Source: Klenkia soli (GTDB taxonomy: Bacteria; Actinomycetota; Actinomycetes; Mycobacteriales; Geodermatophilaceae). From it: a stretch of 64,000 nt of DNA. Location of the stretch: NCBI RefSeq assembly GCF_900103975.1, contig NZ_FNIR01000001.1:1-64000 (forward strand), in the 5' to 3' direction. The notes under the pieces are model-generated. The model worked only from the letters and a program-made list of their open reading frames with translations, was not told where the DNA came from and did no database searches. Shown in pieces: positions 15,286 to 24,369 of the stretch. Position numbers and translations under genes: made by a program. Every line of letters starts with the position of its first letter. Positions within the stretch are counted from its first letter, which is position 1.

Positions 15286-16901
15286 CGTGCCCGCTGCACC
15301 CGGGCCTCGTCGAACACCGGCTCGGGTGTCTCGCGCACCCGGCCGTCGGAGCCGAAGACGAGGAACCGGTCGAAGGACCGGGCGAACCAGCGGTCGTGGG
15401 TGACCGCGACGACGGTGCCGTCGAAGGCGGCCAGCGCCTGCTCCAGCGACTCGGCGCTCAGCACGTCGAGGTTGTCGGTGGGCTCGTCGAGCAGCAGGAG
15501 CGTGGCGCCCGACAGCTCCAGCAGCAGCACCTGGAACCGGGCCTGCTGGCCACCGGACAGCGAGCGGAACAGCGAGTCGCCGGCGGCGGCCAGCCCGTAG
15601 CGGCGCAGCACGGCCATCGCCTTCCCGCGGTCGATGCCCGGCCGGCCCGGCTCGCCGTGCCAGAGCAGGTCGGTGAGGGTGCGCTCCATCCACTCCGGGT
15701 GGGCGTGGGTCTGCGCGAAGAACCCGGGGACGACGCGGGCGCCCAGCTTCCAGGTTCCGGTGTGGTCGACGTCCTGCCCGGCCAGCAGCCGCAGGAAGTG
15801 CGACTTGCCGGCCCCGTTGGAGCCCAGCACGGCGACCCGGTCGCCGTAGTCGAGCTCGACGTCGAAGGGCTTCATCAGCCCGGTCAGCTCGAGGTCGGCC
15901 GCGACCAGCACCCGCACACCGGTGCGGCCGCCCTTCAGCCGCATCGCCACCTCCTGCTGCGGCGGGCGCTCGGGCGGTGGGCCCGCTGCCTCGAACTTGG
16001 CCAGCCGGGTCTGCATGGCGTGGTACCGGTTGGCCATGTCCGGGGAGTTGGCGGCCTGCTGCTGCATGGTGCGGGTCAGGTCGACCAGGCGCTGGTGCTC
16101 CTCCTCCCACCGCAGCCGCAGCTCGGCCATCCGCTCGTGCCGGGCCTCTCGCGCGGCCGGGTAGGTCTGCCAGTTCCCGCCGTGCACCCACGCCGTCCCG
16201 CCCTCGACGGTGACCACCCGGGTGGCGACGGTGTCCAGCAGCTCGCGGTCGTGGCTGACGAACAGCACGGTCTTGCGGGTCTCGGCCAGCCGCGCCTCGA
16301 GCCAGCGCTTGCCGGGGACGTCGAGGTAGTTGTCCGGCTCGTCGAGCAGCAGCACCTGGTCGGGCCCGCGCAGCAGGCACTCCAGCGCCAACCGCTTCTG
16401 CTCACCGCCCGACAGCGTCTGCAGCTCGCGGTACTTGCACTGCTCGTAGGGGACGCCGAGCGCGGCCACGGTGACGGTGTCCCAGGTGACCTCGACGTCG
16501 TAGCCGCCGACGTCGCCCCAGTGGGCCAGGGCGTTGGCGTAGGCCATCTGCGCCGGCTCGTCGTCGCGCTCCATCATCGTGAGCTCGGCGGCCTCGACGG
16601 CGTGCCAGGCCTCCCCCACCGCCGGCGGGGCCAGGTCGACGAGGAACTGCTGCACGCTCGTGGCGTCGCGGACCGAGCCGATGAACTGGCGCATCACGCC
16701 CAGGCCGCCGACCAGCGCGACCGAGCCCGAGTCGGGGGTCAGGTCGCCGGTGATGATCCGCAGCAGCGTGGTCTTGCCGGCGCCGTTCTCGCCCACCAGC
16801 GCGGCGACCGCGCCGTCGCCGACGCGGAAGGAGACGTCGTCCAGCAGGACCCGCCCGTCGGGCAGGGTGAACCGGATCCCGGTGACGTCGACGTATCCCA
16901 C
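15282..16901 (-). CDS. ABC-F family ATPase (two ABC domains, no membrane domain)
   Basis: A 539-residue soluble ATPase. Domain 1 has Walker A GENGAGKTT (37-45), signature LSGGEQKR and Walker B VLLLDEPDNYLD. Domain 2 has GSNGAGKSH, LSGGQQAR and LLLLDEPTDNLD. A charged helical linker lies between them (about residues 235-300). ABC-F proteins bind the ribosome and act in translation regulation or antibiotic target protection; this one is closer in organisation to housekeeping or uncharacterised actinobacterial members than to a known resistance protein, which I cannot test here. It is followed by the FAD oxidase in a 4-base overlap, an odd partner. Confidence 0.88.
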   Translation of the reverse strand: MGYVDVTGIRFTLPDGRVLLDDVSFRVGDGAVAALVGENGAGKTTLLRIITGDLTPDSGSVALVGGLGVMRQFIGSVRDATSVQQFLVDLAPPAVGEAWHAVEAAELTMMERDDEPAQMAYANALAHWGDVGGYDVEVTWDTVTVAALGVPYEQCKYRELQTLSGGEQKRLALECLLRGPDQVLLLDEPDNYLDVPGKRWLEARLAETRKTVLFVSHDRELLDTVATRVVTVEGGTAWVHGGNWQTYPAAREARHERMAELRLRWEEEHQRLVDLTRTMQQQAANSPDMANRYHAMQTRLAKFEAAGPPPERPPQQEVAMRLKGGRTGVRVLVAADLELTGLMKPFDVELDYGDRVAVLGSNGAGKSHFLRLLAGQDVDHTGTWKLGARVVPGFFAQTHAHPEWMERTLTDLLWHGEPGRPGIDRGKAMAVLRRYGLAAAGDSLFRSLSGGQQARFQVLLLELSGATLLLLDEPTDNLDVLSAESLEQALAAFDGTVVAVTHDRWFARSFDRFLVFGSDGRVRETPEPVFDEARVQRAR

Positions 16902-16934
16902 GGCGTCCAGTCTCCCGGACGCCGTCCAGGCGGT

Positions 16935-17060
16935 TCAGCCCAGCAGCATCGAGAAGAGCACCGCGCCGGCGGCGAGCACCATGGCGAGCACGATGACGCC
17001 GGCGACGAGCCGCTGGCGCCGCCGTCCTTCTTCCCCGTTGGTCCCGCCCATGCCGAGCAT
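16935..17060 (-). CDS. Possible 41-residue single-pass membrane protein
   Basis: A short reading frame with a basic N-terminus (GRRRQR) followed by a clean 20-residue hydrophobic segment (LVAGVIVLAMVLAAGAVLFS), as expected of a small N-in membrane protein. Its ATG (17060) or the alternative ATG (17051) lies inside the hairpin at 17040-17070, and no ribosome site is visible, which lowers confidence. It sits between sfnG and the ABC-F gene on the same strand. Function unknown. Confidence 0.38.
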   Translation of the reverse strand: MLGMGGTNGEEGRRRQRLVAGVIVLAMVLAAGAVLFSMLLG

Positions 17061-17070
17061 GGGCGGGACC
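17040..17070. terminator. Hairpin after the SfnG-like gene
   Basis: A perfect 13-bp stem (GGTCCCGCCCATG, 17040-17052, with 17058-17070) has a 5-base loop, 11 bases beyond the sfnG-like stop codon. It also contains the start codons of the small membrane ORF. Confidence 0.7.
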
Positions 17071-17080
17071 GTACCCGGGA

Positions 17081-18226
17081 TCAGACGGTCGCGGCAGGCT
17101 GGAACTGCGTGGGGGCGAAGCCGGCGGCCTGCTCCATCTCGCGCACCAGCGGCAGCACCTTCGCGCCGAAGTACTCGATCTCCTCCTGGAAGTGCAGGAA
17201 ACCGGCCAGGAACAGGTCGACGCCGTGCCGGCGGAACTCGACGATGCGCTCGGCGATCTGCTCGGGGGTGCCGATCAGGTTGGTCTTGAAGCCGTCGTTG
17301 TACTGGACCAGGTCCTCGAAGGAGGAGTCGGCCCACATGCCCTTCTTGTCCCCGGTCGAGCTGCCGGCCTGCTGCACGGCGTCGCGGAACCCCTCGACGG
17401 CGGGCTTGTTGGCCTTGGCGACGATCTCGCGCAGGGTGTCGTGCGCCTCGGCCTCGGTGTCGCGGGCGATCACGAACCCGTTGAGCCCGAACCGGACGCG
17501 GCGGCCCAGCGGGTCGGCCACGGCGCGCACGTCGCGGATCTGCTCGTCGATGCCGGCGAGGTCCTTGCCGTTGGAGAAGTACCAGTCCGAGACGCGGCCG
17601 GCCATCTGCCGGGCGGCGGTCGAGTTGCCGCCCTGGAAGATCTCCGGGTGCGGCCGGCCGGGCGACGAGAGCGGCTTGGGCTTGAGGTCGAAGTCGCGGA
17701 ACCGGTAGAAGTCACCGCCGAGGGTGTAGCCCTCCTCGGTCCAGATCCCGCGCAGCGCGGAGATGAACTCCTCGGACCGGCGGTAGCGCTCGTCGTGCTC
17801 GAGCCACGGCTCGCCCATCGCGGTGAACTCGCCCTTGAACCAGCCCGAGACGACGTTGACGGCGAACCGGCCGTTGCTCATGTGGTCGGCCGTGGCGCCC
17901 AGCTTGGCCAGCACACCGGGCTGCCACATGCCGGGGTGCACGGCGGCGATGACCTTGAGCCGCTCGGTGGCCAGCAGCAGGCCGAGGGAGAAGGAGGTGG
18001 ACTCGTGCTGGAACTCGGCGCCGTAGCTGGCCATGTAGCGGACCTGCGAGAGGGCGTACTCGAAGCCGACCCGCTCGGCCGTCTGGGCGAGCTTCTTGTT
18101 GTAGTCGAAGCCCCAGTCGGTGCGCTGCTCGATGGTGGAGGTGACCAGGCCGCCGCTGACGTTGGGGACCCAGTAGGCGAACTTGGCCGCCTGCAGCTCG
18201 TCCTCGGGGGTGTTCGGTGCGCTCAT
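17081..18226 (-). CDS. sfnG: SfnG-type FMNH2-dependent dimethyl sulfone monooxygenase (LLM family)
   Basis: A 381-residue bacterial luciferase-like monooxygenase. The N-terminus (KFAYWVPNVSGGLVTS, then IEQRTDW) is the SfnG signature, and VVSGWFKGEF and EIFQGGNS are typical LLM flavin/sulfonate-site stretches. It would oxidise dimethyl sulfone to methanesulfinate using FMNH2 from a separate reductase, as part of sulfur scavenging. A 24-codon Cys-type leader peptide lies 85 bases upstream on the same strand, so expression probably rises when cysteine is scarce. The ATG at 18226 has GAGGA about 11 bases upstream. No partner reductase or sulfonate transporter is adjacent. Confidence 0.88.
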   Translation of the reverse strand: MSAPNTPEDELQAAKFAYWVPNVSGGLVTSTIEQRTDWGFDYNKKLAQTAERVGFEYALSQVRYMASYGAEFQHESTSFSLGLLLATERLKVIAAVHPGMWQPGVLAKLGATADHMSNGRFAVNVVSGWFKGEFTAMGEPWLEHDERYRRSEEFISALRGIWTEEGYTLGGDFYRFRDFDLKPKPLSSPGRPHPEIFQGGNSTAARQMAGRVSDWYFSNGKDLAGIDEQIRDVRAVADPLGRRVRFGLNGFVIARDTEAEAHDTLREIVAKANKPAVEGFRDAVQQAGSSTGDKKGMWADSSFEDLVQYNDGFKTNLIGTPEQIAERIVEFRRHGVDLFLAGFLHFQEEIEYFGAKVLPLVREMEQAAGFAPTQFQPAATV

Positions 18227-18269
18227 GCCAGGGGTGTCCTCACGCGAGGGGATGTGGGGGACGTGCGGG

Positions 18270-18284
18270 TGCGCTGGACGCGCA
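18270..18284. other. Small hairpin in the sfnG leader
   Basis: TGCGC-TGGAC-GCGCA, a 5-bp stem between the leader peptide and sfnG. It could form part of an attenuation structure, but is weak alone. Confidence 0.25.
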
Positions 18285-18311
18285 GGGTGGATCCGGTCCG
18301 GGAGCGAACGC

Positions 18312-18386
18312 TCAGCGCAGACAGGCAGTGGTGCACACCAGGGCGAAGTCGACGACGCGGCGTCGAGTCAGCTCCTGGGTCCGCAC
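18312..18386 (-). CDS. Cysteine-type attenuation leader peptide upstream of sfnG
   Basis: A 24-residue frame, GTG start at 18386 and TGA at 18314-18312. The core LTRRRVVDFALVCTTACLR matches the pattern of actinobacterial sulfur-gene leader peptides (a basic RRR, then VDF or VDL, then Cys codons near the end, as in the Cys-rich uORFs of mycobacterial sulfur operons). Two Cys codons stand 7 and 3 positions before the end. No ribosome site precedes the GTG, as expected if the transcript begins at the start codon (leaderless). Ribosome stalling at Cys codons when Cys-tRNA is low would change folding of the 85-base spacer and open sfnG; the mechanism is inferred from the mycobacterial examples. 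Confidence 0.72.
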   Translation of the reverse strand: MRTQELTRRRVVDFALVCTTACLR

Positions 18387-18419
18387 GTCCCCAAGGAAAC
18401 CACACCGACCTGGTGGTCT

Positions 18420-19004
18420 TCAGCCCGAGACGGGACGGCGACCCCACAGCAGGGTGTCCAGGGCCGTCCCCGCCTCGACCTCGCGGGGCAGCTGCTCGAG
18501 CCGGTCGACCTCCAGCAGCGCCGCCACGGGGGCCAGCCGGTCGACCGAGTGCAGGATGGCCGGGTCCTGCGGGCCGCCCACCCCGCGGGTGATGTTCTCG
18601 ACGTCGTGGCCGAGCACGAGCAGCCGCCCGCCCGGGCGCAGCCAGCCCACCGCCCGGGTGAGCAGCTCGGTGGTCTCCGGCTCGGGCAGGTGCAGGTAGG
18701 CGACGACGACGAGGTCCAGCGACGAGTCGGCGGCCCGCCAGGCCAGCGCGTCGGCCACCGCCCAGACGACGTCCCGGCCGTGGGTGGTGGACCGGCCGCG
18801 GTCAAGCCCGACCGCGCTGAAGTCGACGGCGGTGACCCGCCAGCCCCGGGCGGCCAGCCACAGCGCGTGGCGGCCCTCCCCCGCAGCCAGGTCGACGGCC
18901 GCGCCCGGCGGGAGGTCGGCGCACAGCTGCGCCACGACGGCGTTCGGCGCGGCCGACCACTGCTGCTTGTCGGCGTACCGGGCGTCCCAGTCGGTGGCGT
19001 GCAC
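18420..19004 (-). CDS. Class I SAM-dependent methyltransferase
   Basis: A 194-residue cytosolic methyltransferase of the methyltransf_25/11 type. It begins with TDWDARYADKQQW, a common N-terminal signature of this group, followed by motif I AVDLAAGEGRHALWLA, the acidic residue ending strand 2 (VTAVDFS) and motif IV LDLVVVAYLHL. The GTG at 19004 fits family length; the longer in-frame reading upstream is not protein-like. Its substrate is unknown (the family includes tellurite and thiopurine-type enzymes). It is 34 bases upstream of the Cys-type leader peptide on the same strand. Confidence 0.78.
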   Translation of the reverse strand: MHATDWDARYADKQQWSAAPNAVVAQLCADLPPGAAVDLAAGEGRHALWLAARGWRVTAVDFSAVGLDRGRSTTHGRDVVWAVADALAWRAADSSLDLVVVAYLHLPEPETTELLTRAVGWLRPGGRLLVLGHDVENITRGVGGPQDPAILHSVDRLAPVAALLEVDRLEQLPREVEAGTALDTLLWGRRPVSG

Positions 19005-19161
19005 GGCGGGCAACCTAGCCGCCGTTCCTGTGCTGCGGGGCAGTGCCGATCGCGCCCCACCACCGGTCCACCCGTCCGGGTGGCGTGAGGCCGGTCGCGG
19101 GCTTCCGCTGGGTGGGGCCGACGCCGACCGGACGGCGCTGCCGACCGCCGAGGATGGTGCC

Positions 19162-20664
19162 GTGCCCCCCGCCGTCCGCCGCGCCCTCCCCCACCTGGTC
19201 GGCCGCCGTCCTCCGACGGCCGCCGCGCTGTGGGCCGCCGGCGGGCGCAAGGCGCTGTCGGCCGGCATCTCCGTCGCGGTCCCCCTGGGCGTGGGCGTGG
19301 CCACCGGGCACGCCGACCTGGGCTCGGCCGCCGCCCTGGGCGGGCTCACCGCGATCTACGGCCACCAGCTCTCCTACCGCCGCCGGGCCCGGGTGGTCGC
19401 CGGGTGCGGCGCGGTGCTGGTGCTCGCCGTCGCGCTCGGCGGGCTCACCGGCGGCACACCCTGGCTGCTGTCGGTGGTGCTCGGCCTGCTGGCGGGCGCG
19501 GCGACCGCGGCGACGGCGGTGCTGCGGATCGGGCCACCGGGTGCGCTGGGCGTCGTCCTGGTGGGCGGCAGCGCGAGCGCGCTCGGTGCGGACCCCACCG
19601 TGCTCGCCGGGCACGTGGCCGCTGCCGCGGTCGGCGCGCTGCTGGCCTGGGTCGTGGTGCTGGTGCCCTGGCTGTGGGACCCGGCCGGGCCCGAGCGCCG
19701 GGCGGTGGCCGCCGCGGAGGCCGCGGTCGCCGGCACCGGCCTCCGCCCGGCCGTCGTCGCCCGCACGATCCGGACCGCCGACGCCGCCGTCGCCGGGGGC
19801 AGCCGCCGTCGCCCCTCGCTGCGGCCCCGGGTGCGGGCGTTGGAGGAGCGGTTCCTGCGCGAGCTGCCGGCCGCCGACGTCCCCGCCCCACCGGAGGCGA
19901 CCGACCCCGCGCCCGGGTCGCGCGCCGCCCCCGCCTGGCTCTGGACGACGGTGCGCATCACCGTCGGGGTCACCACGGCCGGCCTGCTCGCGGCCGGTCT
20001 CGGGCTGGCCAGCACCTACTGGGCGTCGACCACCGCGGTGGCGGTGCTGCTGGGCACCGACGCGCGGGCCACCCGATCGCGAGCCGTGCACCGGATCACC
20101 GGCACCCTGGTCGGCATCGGCATCGCGGCCGTCCTGCTGGCCGCCGACCTGCCGGTGGGGGTCGAGGTGGCCGTGGTCGGGCTGCTGCTGGTCGGGGTGG
20201 AGCTGCTCGTGGCCCAGCAGTACACCCTCGCCGTCTCCTTCATCACCCCGCTGTCGCTGCTGCTGGTGCACGTCGGCGTGCCCGGTCGTGCCGGCTCGGA
20301 GCTGATCACCACCCGGCTGGTCGAGACGCTGGTCGGCATCGCCCTGGCACTCGCCGCGGGGCTGCTGCTCCTCCCCCGGGCAGCCAGCCGACGGCTGCCG
20401 GCGGTCGTGACGACGGCCGGTGCGCGCACGGCGGCACTGGTCGAGGGCGCGGGCGACGAGCCCGCGCTCCGCGCCGCGCTGGACGACCTGAACGAGACGG
20501 CGACGGCCGCCCGGGCCGAGCTGCGACCGGCGCCGGGGACGGCGGCCTGGCTGCACCGGGGGCGGTGGACCAGCGACCTGGGGTGGGGGCTGCTGGCCGC
20601 GCGGTCACGCGGCGAGGACGACCTGGCCGCCGCGCTGGCCACGCGGGTCCGCACCGACGGCTGA
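19162..20664 (+). CDS. FUSC-family inner-membrane transporter
   Basis: A 500-residue membrane protein with two blocks of hydrophobic helices (about residues 25-170 and 255-410) separated and followed by soluble helical regions, the layout of the fusaric acid resistance/aromatic-acid exporter (FUSC) superfamily. The second block has STYWASTTAVAVLLG and RAVHRITGTLVG, characteristic of FUSC_2 domains. The GTG at 19162 follows GAGGA at 8-base spacing. The substrate is unknown; aromatic acids or fatty acids are typical. It is divergent from the methyltransferase and followed 104 bases later by katE. Confidence 0.8.
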   Translation: MPPAVRRALPHLVGRRPPTAAALWAAGGRKALSAGISVAVPLGVGVATGHADLGSAAALGGLTAIYGHQLSYRRRARVVAGCGAVLVLAVALGGLTGGTPWLLSVVLGLLAGAATAATAVLRIGPPGALGVVLVGGSASALGADPTVLAGHVAAAAVGALLAWVVVLVPWLWDPAGPERRAVAAAEAAVAGTGLRPAVVARTIRTADAAVAGGSRRRPSLRPRVRALEERFLRELPAADVPAPPEATDPAPGSRAAPAWLWTTVRITVGVTTAGLLAAGLGLASTYWASTTAVAVLLGTDARATRSRAVHRITGTLVGIGIAAVLLAADLPVGVEVAVVGLLLVGVELLVAQQYTLAVSFITPLSLLLVHVGVPGRAGSELITTRLVETLVGIALALAAGLLLLPRAASRRLPAVVTTAGARTAALVEGAGDEPALRAALDDLNETATAARAELRPAPGTAAWLHRGRWTSDLGWGLLAARSRGEDDLAAALATRVRTDG

Positions 20665-20768
20665 CCTGGCACCTGTTTCGTCCTGGCGGGCCCCGGGGCA
20701 GTCAGCAGCCGACTCGCGTCCAGACAACGGCGCCGGCCATCCCCCCGCACTCGTTCCCAGGGAGAGCC

Positions 20769-22868
<2,100 letters not shown>

Positions 22869-22872
22869 GGTA

Positions 22873-22914
22873 CGGCAGGGCACCGGGCGAGCAGGTCCGC
22901 CCGGTGCCCTGCCG
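22873..22914. terminator. 17-bp bidirectional terminator hairpin
   Basis: CGGCAGGGCACCGGGCG (22873-22889) pairs perfectly with 22898-22914 around an 8-base loop. It fills the gap between the convergent katE and TlpA-like genes, ending 2 bases from the latter's stop codon. Confidence 0.85.
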
Positions 22915-22916
22915 GC

Positions 22917-23429
22917 TCAGTCGAGCTGGTCGAGGGCGCGCTGCAGGTCGGCGGCGGTCACCGGGCCGGAGTAGGCCGCGGCGACCAGGCCGTCGGCGTC
23001 GATGACCACGGTCGAGGGCGTCTGCGTCGCCGGCCAGGCGGCGAACGCGGCCGCGAGCTCGCCGGAGGGGTCGTGCACCGAGGGGTAGGTGATGCCCTGC
23101 TCGTCGAGGAACGCCTGCGCGAACTGCTCCTGGTCCCGCAGGTCGACCCCCACGACGGCCACCTCGGGGTGCGCGTCGGCGATTCCCTGCAGCTCGGGCA
23201 CCTCGACCCGGCAGGGGCCGCACCAGCTCCCCCAGAAGTTGACGACGGTGACCACGCCCGCGGTCGCCGTCGGGTCCAGCGTGCCCCCGCCGACCAGCTC
23301 ACCACCCACCTCGGGCGCGGGCTCGCGGTCCGCGACCGGGATGACCTCGCCCCGCGGGGTGGCCTCGAGACCGCCCGTGCACCCGGTCAGCACCGCCACC
23401 GCCGCGAGCAGGCCGACCGCGGCCCTCAC
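22917..23429 (-). CDS. TlpA/ResA-like thioredoxin-fold lipoprotein
   Basis: A 170-residue secreted lipoprotein. The N-terminus is a short signal with lipobox LTGC (lipidated C17), followed by a redoxin domain whose active site is NFWGSWCGPC (C70 and C73). It would reduce or exchange disulfides outside the membrane, as TlpA/ResA proteins do for cytochrome c or copper-site maturation. The GTG at 23429 overlaps the signal peptidase stop as GTGA, indicating coupled translation. The usual partners (ccdA, resB) are not nearby; lepB as partner is unusual. Confidence 0.87.
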   Translation of the reverse strand: MRAAVGLLAAVAVLTGCTGGLEATPRGEVIPVADREPAPEVGGELVGGGTLDPTATAGVVTVVNFWGSWCGPCRVEVPELQGIADAHPEVAVVGVDLRDQEQFAQAFLDEQGITYPSVHDPSGELAAAFAAWPATQTPSTVVIDADGLVAAAYSGPVTAADLQRALDQLD

Positions 23430-24157
23430 CGGCGCCGCCGGACGGCCAGCAGCACCGGCGCCAGCAGCACGGCCGTGCCGGGGTCGACCGGGCCGCTGGC
23501 GGTCGTGTCCTGGATGTCGGGGCTGTCGATCCAGCCGAACCGGCTCAGCGGCCAGACGATGACCGACGCCTTCCCGATGACGTCGTCGACCCCGATCGGG
23601 CCGTGGTCGCGGGAGTCCGCCGAGTCCGACCGGTGGTCGCCCATCACCCACAGCTGCCCGGCCTCGAGCGTCACCGGGCCGAAGGCACGTTGGTCGTCCT
23701 GGTACAGGTAGGGCTCGTCGAGCGGCCGGCCGTCGACGGTCACCCGGCCCTGGTCGTCGCAGCACTGCACCGTCTGCCCGCCGACGGCGACGACGCGCTT
23801 GACGAAGTCCCGGTCGCTGGGCCGGGCGACCCCGACGGCCCGACCCACGAACAGGGCCGCGCGGGAGAGCCAGTTCGTGGGCTCGTCGGCCTGGGTCTCC
23901 GAGGGCCAGGCCGCCGGGCCCTCGAAGACCACGACGTCGCCCGGCTGCGGGTCGGAGAACCAGTACGGCGGCTTCGTCACCAGGATCCGGTCGGCGGTGC
24001 AGCCCGGGCACCCGTGCAGGGTCTGCTCCATCGAGGCGGACGGGATGTAGAAGGGCTGGACCAGGAAGGTCTTCACCACCACGGCCAGGACGACGGCCAC
24101 CAGCAGCAGCACCGGCAGCTCCTTCAGCAGCGACCGCTGCTCCTTCTTCTCCGCCAT
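23426..24157 (-). CDS. lepB: Signal peptidase I
   Basis: A 243-residue type I signal peptidase that removes Sec/Tat signal peptides at the outer face of the membrane. The N-terminal anchor spans about residues 14-33, and the catalytic serine is S42 in PSASMEQTL. The lysine base lies in RDFVKRVVAVGG, and the box E-like VMGDHRSDSADSR is present. The stretch GCPGCTADR is an actinobacterial-style insertion with a CxxC. A second hydrophobic segment (GTAVLLAPVLLAV) followed by RRRR ends the protein, so the C-terminus may also be anchored. ATG at 24157. Confidence 0.92.
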   Translation of the reverse strand: MAEKKEQRSLLKELPVLLLVAVVLAVVVKTFLVQPFYIPSASMEQTLHGCPGCTADRILVTKPPYWFSDPQPGDVVVFEGPAAWPSETQADEPTNWLSRAALFVGRAVGVARPSDRDFVKRVVAVGGQTVQCCDDQGRVTVDGRPLDEPYLYQDDQRAFGPVTLEAGQLWVMGDHRSDSADSRDHGPIGVDDVIGKASVIVWPLSRFGWIDSPDIQDTTASGPVDPGTAVLLAPVLLAVRRRR

Positions 24158-24302
24158 GCCGGCAGCCTGGCACCAGGGCCCGCCCTGTGGGCACCTCCGC
24201 CGCGCCGATCGATCGGGGCGCCGGTCCGATCTGCGTCGGAGCCGGGACCGGGCTCCACCGGCTGCTCCCCTTCGAACAAGGGCTCTGACCTGGTCTTCTG
24301 CG

Positions 24303-24331
24303 TTGCGACGGCCGAGCTCTGCCGATACACT
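24303..24331 (+). promoter_or_regulatory. Sigma70-type promoter of the DUF222/HNH gene
   Basis: TTGCGA (24303-24308), 17-base spacer, TACACT (24326-24331). Spacing and sequence are good for a vegetative promoter and fit the SOS box directly downstream. Confidence 0.6.
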
Positions 24332-24347
24332 TCGAACACCTGATCGA
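24332..24347. promoter_or_regulatory. LexA-like SOS box
   Basis: TCGAAC-ACCT-GATCGA, one mismatch from the actinobacterial LexA consensus TCGAAC-N4-GTTCGA. It begins at the last base of the -10 element, an effective repressor position. A lone left half-site, TTCGAACA, stands exactly 60 bases upstream (24271-24278). Confidence 0.62.
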
Positions 24348-24369
24348 ACCAACTGGAGGCGGGTGCGCA

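Noticed and set aside
18227-18420. SAM or other sulfur riboswitch before sfnG
   Set aside because: No recognisable riboswitch core; the Cys-type leader peptide explains the region better.
20675-20700. SigB-type stress promoter before katE (GTTT-N16-GGGGCA)
   Set aside because: The spacing and -10 part deviate from the GTTT-N14/15-GGGTA pattern, so it is mentioned only as weak in the katE entry.
24271-24278. Second SOS box at TTCGAACAAGGGC
   Set aside because: Only the left half-site is present; the right half (GCTCTG) does not match GTTCGA.
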